Part shown: positions 60,880-64,000 of the stretch, in pieces
How positions within the stretch are numbered: position 1 is the first letter of the stretch
How the letters are laid out: each line of letters begins with the position of its first letter
NCBI RefSeq assembly: GCF_012986595.1
Contig: NZ_JAAQYM010000005.1
Coordinates: forward strand, 1-64,000
From: Pseudomonas koreensis
GTDB lineage: Bacteria; Pseudomonadota; Gammaproteobacteria; Pseudomonadales; Pseudomonadaceae
Direction: 5' to 3'
DNA length: 64,000 bases
Program-made: the position numbers and the translations under genes
Notes under the pieces: model-generated
Seen by the model: only the letters and a program-made list of their open reading frames with translations
The model's database searches: none
Told to the model about the DNA's origin: nothing

Positions 60880-61515
60880 ATGAAAAACCCTTACGCTCTC
60901 GGCTTCTGGTGCGCCCTGGTAGCGCTGGTGCTGCTGTCGGCCACCTATTTCTACGGCATCATGCTGGCCCACCAGATCGACAAGGCCATGGTGTTCCTCG
61001 ACAGCGCCAGCGCGTTGATCGCGGTGATGGCCATCGTGGTGGTGGCCTGGGCGTCGATCCAGGTGCAGCGGGTCAAGAAAAGACAGCTTGAACAAGGCAA
61101 GACCCTGGTGCTGATCTGGGACACCAAAGTCGCCCTGCGCCGGGTCGAAACCGTGTTCGACCGCTACTTCTGGGGCAGCTACTGGCAACCGGGGCGCACC
61201 TTCGCCGAAGTCATGGGCGAACTCACCGGCACGCCGCTGGAAAAAAGCCTCGAAGCCCTGAAAAAGCAGTGCCTGGAACTCGACAAGCAAATTGCCGATG
61301 AAGGCTGGCACTGGCTCAACAATGCCCGCGAACTGTCAGATGTCGCCACGGCCATGGCCCGTGAACGCTATCAACTGGATTTCTGCGACCCCCGAGCCGA
61401 CGGGCCGGGCGGGGCGGTGATCGATCGCGACTTTGAAGTGCTGGTGTACACCTGGACCGCACGGCTGAAGAGCTTTGATCATCAACTCGACGAGATCGAG
61501 GTGCAGTATTCCTGA
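60880..61515 (+). CDS. Membrane protein of unknown function
   Basis: A 211-residue protein with two N-terminal membrane helices (about 7-29 and 40-61) and a cytoplasmic charged helical part (RVKKRQLEQGKTLVLIWDTK onwards). No known domain was recognised. AGGGGAAAC lies upstream of the ATG. It stands alone between the efflux operon and the ydgA gene. Confidence 0.8.
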   Translation: MKNPYALGFWCALVALVLLSATYFYGIMLAHQIDKAMVFLDSASALIAVMAIVVVAWASIQVQRVKKRQLEQGKTLVLIWDTKVALRRVETVFDRYFWGSYWQPGRTFAEVMGELTGTPLEKSLEALKKQCLELDKQIADEGWHWLNNARELSDVATAMARERYQLDFCDPRADGPGGAVIDRDFEVLVYTWTARLKSFDHQLDEIEVQYS

Positions 61516-61535
61516 TCTTTTGCGAATCCAGTGGC

Positions 61536-61607
61536 CCTATCGCGAGCAGGCTCACTCCTACAGGGGAACGCATTCCAATTGTAGGAGTGAGCCTGCTCGC
61601 GATAGCG
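61536..61607. repeat. REPIN, variant arms
   Basis: The arms CTATCGCGAGCAGGCTCACTC and its complement are perfect, with CACTCCTAC replacing the CGCTCCCAC of the other elements. Compensating changes in both arms (GGAGTGAG) show that the hairpin is kept. Confidence 0.9.
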
Positions 61608-61807
61608 TCCTCAAAAACACTGCAACTCTCCCTGCCTGTCAGCTGTCCACTCTCCCCATAGACACTCTTTAACCTTTAAACATTGGGCCGCCTCGCGCTG
61701 CCAGTGCTAATCTCCACCGCTAATTTCAGCGGAGTCGAGCCGCGACCCGGTCACGGGTTCAGGGAAGACGACCACATTTTCAGCCACGGACATTGATCAG
61801 GTCATTC

Positions 61808-63313
61808 ATGAATAAATCAGCAGGCGTGCTTCTCGGGATTGTTGTTGCCATCGGTGCCATCAGCGCTGGCGGGGCCTGGTATACCGGGACCAAGATCGAA
61901 GGCGTGCTGAACAACGCCGTCACCAACGCCAACAAAGAGCTGCAGACCGCGATGGCCGGCTCCAATGGCACCGCGTCGCTGGAACTGGTGTCGCTGGAGC
62001 GTCACACCTTCACCAGCACCGCGCACTACCGCCTCAAGGGCGAAGGCGAGATGTTCGGTGACAAGCCGGTCGAGCTGCTGTTCGTCGACCACATCGAGCA
62101 CGGCCCGCTGCCATTCTCGCGTCTGGTATCGCTGAAGTGGCTGCCGGTCATGGCTACCAGCAACTACGAGCTGGAAAAGAGCCCGGCCACCGAAAAATGG
62201 TTTGCCGCCACCAAAGGCGCCGCGCCGCTCAAAGGCGTGACCAGCATCGGCTACGACGAATCCACCACCAGCACCCTCGATCTGCTGCCGTTCGAAACAG
62301 CGCTGGATGAGCAGTCGAGCCTGAAATTCTCCGGCCTGACCATGAACATCTCTGCCAGTGCCCAGGCGCAGAAGGTCAAGGCTGACGGTTACATGGACAG
62401 TATGAAACTGGTCACTGTGGCGCAAGACCAGGCGCCGGTGCAGGTCGAACTCAACGGTCTGACCCTGGCCAGCAACCTCGCCAAGAGCAGCTACGGCTAC
62501 TACACCGGGGAAAACACCCTCGAGCTGACCAACAGCAAAACTACCTTCGGGCCCAAGCAGTCGGTGCTCGGCGTGAAGAACTTCGAAATGAAGAACCTCA
62601 CCGAAGAGAACGGCACCAACGCCTCCGGCCGCGCCGACTACCAGGTCGGCGAAGTCACTCTCAACGACAAGAAAATCGGTTCGGCCAGCATGGCCATGAG
62701 CCTGAAGAACCTCGACATCCCGTCGACGATGTCGCTGATGCAGGTCTACCAGACCAAATTGCAACCGTACGAGAAGGAAGCGGCGGCCGCTGCCGAAGCC
62801 GGCCTGCCAGCCCCGGAACTGAACCTGACCGAAGCCGAGTCGGCACAGGTCAAGGCTGACCTGCAGAAACTGCTGGGCGCCAGCCCTCAGATCGCCCTGG
62901 AAAACCTGTCGCTGAAGACCGCCAACGGTGAAAGCCGCGCCAGTCTGGTGATCGACCTGGCCAAACCGCAGTCGATGGACCTGCCGCCGGATCAACTGGG
63001 CAAGCAGTTGATCGCGCTGCTGGACCTGAATATCCAGGTGTCCAAGCCAATGCTGATCGATCTGCTCAGTGTGCAGGCGCAACTCGACGGTCAGACCGAC
63101 GCCAAAGCCATCGTCGACCAGGCCAGCGCCGGTGCCGACATGTTCTCCGGCATGGCGGTCGGTTCGCAGCTGGCGACCATCGACGGCACCAATGTCGTGA
63201 CCAAGCTGCATTACGCCGCCAATCAGGTGGAATTCAACGGCCAGAAAATGACCGTCGAGCAGTTCGTCGGCTTCCTGATGAGCAAGTTCGCTGGCGTCAC
63301 GCAAGTGCAGTAA
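61808..63313 (+). CDS. YdgA family (DUF945) protein
   Basis: A 501-residue protein with one N-terminal membrane anchor or signal (SAGVLLGIVVAIGAISAGGA) and a long repetitive beta-rich periplasmic part. It matches the YdgA/DUF945 family, which is widespread in gamma-proteobacteria and of unclear role. ATG at 61808 gives the anchor directly; the frame opens at TTG 61793. Confidence 0.88.
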   Translation: MNKSAGVLLGIVVAIGAISAGGAWYTGTKIEGVLNNAVTNANKELQTAMAGSNGTASLELVSLERHTFTSTAHYRLKGEGEMFGDKPVELLFVDHIEHGPLPFSRLVSLKWLPVMATSNYELEKSPATEKWFAATKGAAPLKGVTSIGYDESTTSTLDLLPFETALDEQSSLKFSGLTMNISASAQAQKVKADGYMDSMKLVTVAQDQAPVQVELNGLTLASNLAKSSYGYYTGENTLELTNSKTTFGPKQSVLGVKNFEMKNLTEENGTNASGRADYQVGEVTLNDKKIGSASMAMSLKNLDIPSTMSLMQVYQTKLQPYEKEAAAAAEAGLPAPELNLTEAESAQVKADLQKLLGASPQIALENLSLKTANGESRASLVIDLAKPQSMDLPPDQLGKQLIALLDLNIQVSKPMLIDLLSVQAQLDGQTDAKAIVDQASAGADMFSGMAVGSQLATIDGTNVVTKLHYAANQVEFNGQKMTVEQFVGFLMSKFAGVTQVQ

Positions 63314-63331
63314 TACTGCGTTCTAAATAGC

Positions 63332-63372
63332 AACGCCCGGCCTCTGTATCCCGCAGACGCCGGGCGTTTTGC
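63332..63372 (+). terminator. Intrinsic terminator after ydgA-like gene
   Basis: The stem AACGCCCGG / CCGGGCGTT is followed by TTG and lies 18 bases after the stop codon. Confidence 0.85.
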
Positions 63373-63477
63373 TGTCTGGTATTCGGCTTTTCGGCTGAGC
63401 CGGCACCTCGATTCTGAACAATTATTGTGTTCTGGATATTCGACTACGCTTGCATGCAAGACTGCCTGACTAAGCTT

Positions 63478-63500
63478 GGCCGAGTGCTCTCGACTCGGCC
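63478..63500 (+). promoter_or_regulatory. Strong hairpin in the leader upstream of pgaA
   Basis: A perfect 8-base stem GGCCGAGT / ACTCGGCC around GCTCTCG lies about 60 bases before the pgaA start codon. It is not followed by a T run, so it is more likely a leader structure than a terminator. The AAGGA ribosome site nearer the start also fits the A(N)GGA pattern bound by Rsm/CsrA proteins. Confidence 0.45.
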
Positions 63501-63561
63501 GCCGTTACTAATGGGCAAGGGGGGCATTGCGACCCGGCTGGCCATGTAAGGATGCTGACGA

Positions 63562-64000
63562 ATGCCGCGTATTGATGTGCCTGTTTTACATCGTGGTTTA
63601 CGCCCGTTGTTTCGCGTCGCGCTGTGCAGCCAGTTGCTCTGGCCGGCACTGGCGTTTGCCGATACGCCCTATGATCAGATGGTGCGTGATGCCCGTGCCG
63701 GGCAGACCACGCCTGCGCTGAACGTACTGCGTCAGGTGCCGCCCGGCCAGGCGACCACCGGCCAGATCAGCGATCACCTGCAGATCGCCAGTTGGGCAGG
63801 CCTGGATGCCGAAGTGGTGCAGGTCTATGAAACCCAGGGCCGTGACCGGGCGCTGCCGGTGCAGGCCCTGACCGCCACCGCCCGTGCCTACCGCAACCTC
63901 AAGCGTTGGGATCAGGCCACCCAGGTCTACAACAAGGCCCTGGCCCTGGAACCGGACAACGCCGACCTGCAATTGGGGCTGGCCCTGACGCAGGCGGACT
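63562..64000 (+). CDS. pgaA: Poly-beta-1,6-GlcNAc export porin PgaA, N-terminal part (runs off window)
   Basis: The first 146 residues of a secreted TPR protein. A signal peptide ends at about residue 34 (LWPALAFADTP). Then come the PgaA-typical ARAGQTTPAL, HLQIASWAGLDAEVVQVYE, ARAYRNLKRWDQA and KALALEPDNADLQ, which line up with E. coli PgaA in order and spacing. The protein exports poly-GlcNAc through the outer membrane for biofilm matrix. The AAGGA ribosome site lies 9 bases before the ATG. The rest of pgaABCD is expected beyond the window. Confidence 0.88.
   Translation, partial: MPRIDVPVLHRGLRPLFRVALCSQLLWPALAFADTPYDQMVRDARAGQTTPALNVLRQVPPGQATTGQISDHLQIASWAGLDAEVVQVYETQGRDRALPVQALTATARAYRNLKRWDQATQVYNKALALEPDNADLQLGLALTQAD

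Overview
The window looks like chromosomal DNA of a fluorescent Pseudomonas (P. fluorescens group). The evidence is the 5S rRNA sequence, high GC with Pseudomonas codon use, many Pseudomonas-type REP/REPIN palindromes, and a complete Lap biofilm locus arranged as in P. fluorescens. No phage, IS element, CRISPR array or tRNA gene was recognised.

Layout. 1-350: end of an rRNA operon carrying two 5S genes in tandem, each with its own terminator. 794-2674: an amino-acid-type chemoreceptor. 2788-8383 (minus strand): a four-gene operon matching mgoBCAD/pvfABCD, which makes the leudiazen/pyrazine-N-oxide type signal that controls virulence and secondary metabolism in other pseudomonads. 9115-9825: a GntR/FCD regulator. 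10022-34792: the Lap system. LapG (periplasmic protease) and LapD (c-di-GMP receptor) control the 5412-residue adhesin LapA, which the LapE-LapB-LapC type I machine secretes. A small conserved gene of unknown role sits between lapD and lapA, and the lapA/lapE divergent promoter region has two FleQ-box-like sites. 35163-38854: a TauD-type dioxygenase with an ABC importer of the sulfonate/nitrate class. 39028-44326: a LysR regulator followed by a three-part MFS-HlyD-outer membrane factor efflux pump, whose last gene has a REP element inside its signal-peptide region.

44613-51321 (minus strand): an orphan type VI secretion island of VgrG, DUF4123 adaptor, two tandem lipoproteins (probable immunity proteins) and a class 3 lipase effector. 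The second lipoprotein gene begins with codons copied from the start of the lipase gene, a scar of tandem duplication. 51695-55568: a GT39-type membrane glycosyltransferase, a slipin/NfeD pair, a DUF2789 protein and a RelE/ParE-type toxin-antitoxin pair. 55730-60786: a translationally coupled MarR-FUSC-DUF1656-HlyD-outer membrane factor operon (AaeAB-like aromatic acid/drug efflux). 60880-63313: a small membrane protein and a YdgA-family protein. 63562-end: the start of pgaA, the poly-GlcNAc export porin, so a second biofilm system lies about 29 kb from the Lap genes.

The common theme is surface life and competition: regulated adhesion (Lap, Pga), a diffusible signal (mgo/pvf), two efflux pumps, and a T6SS toxin with its immunity genes. 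All calls come from reading the sequence and from family knowledge; no database search was run.
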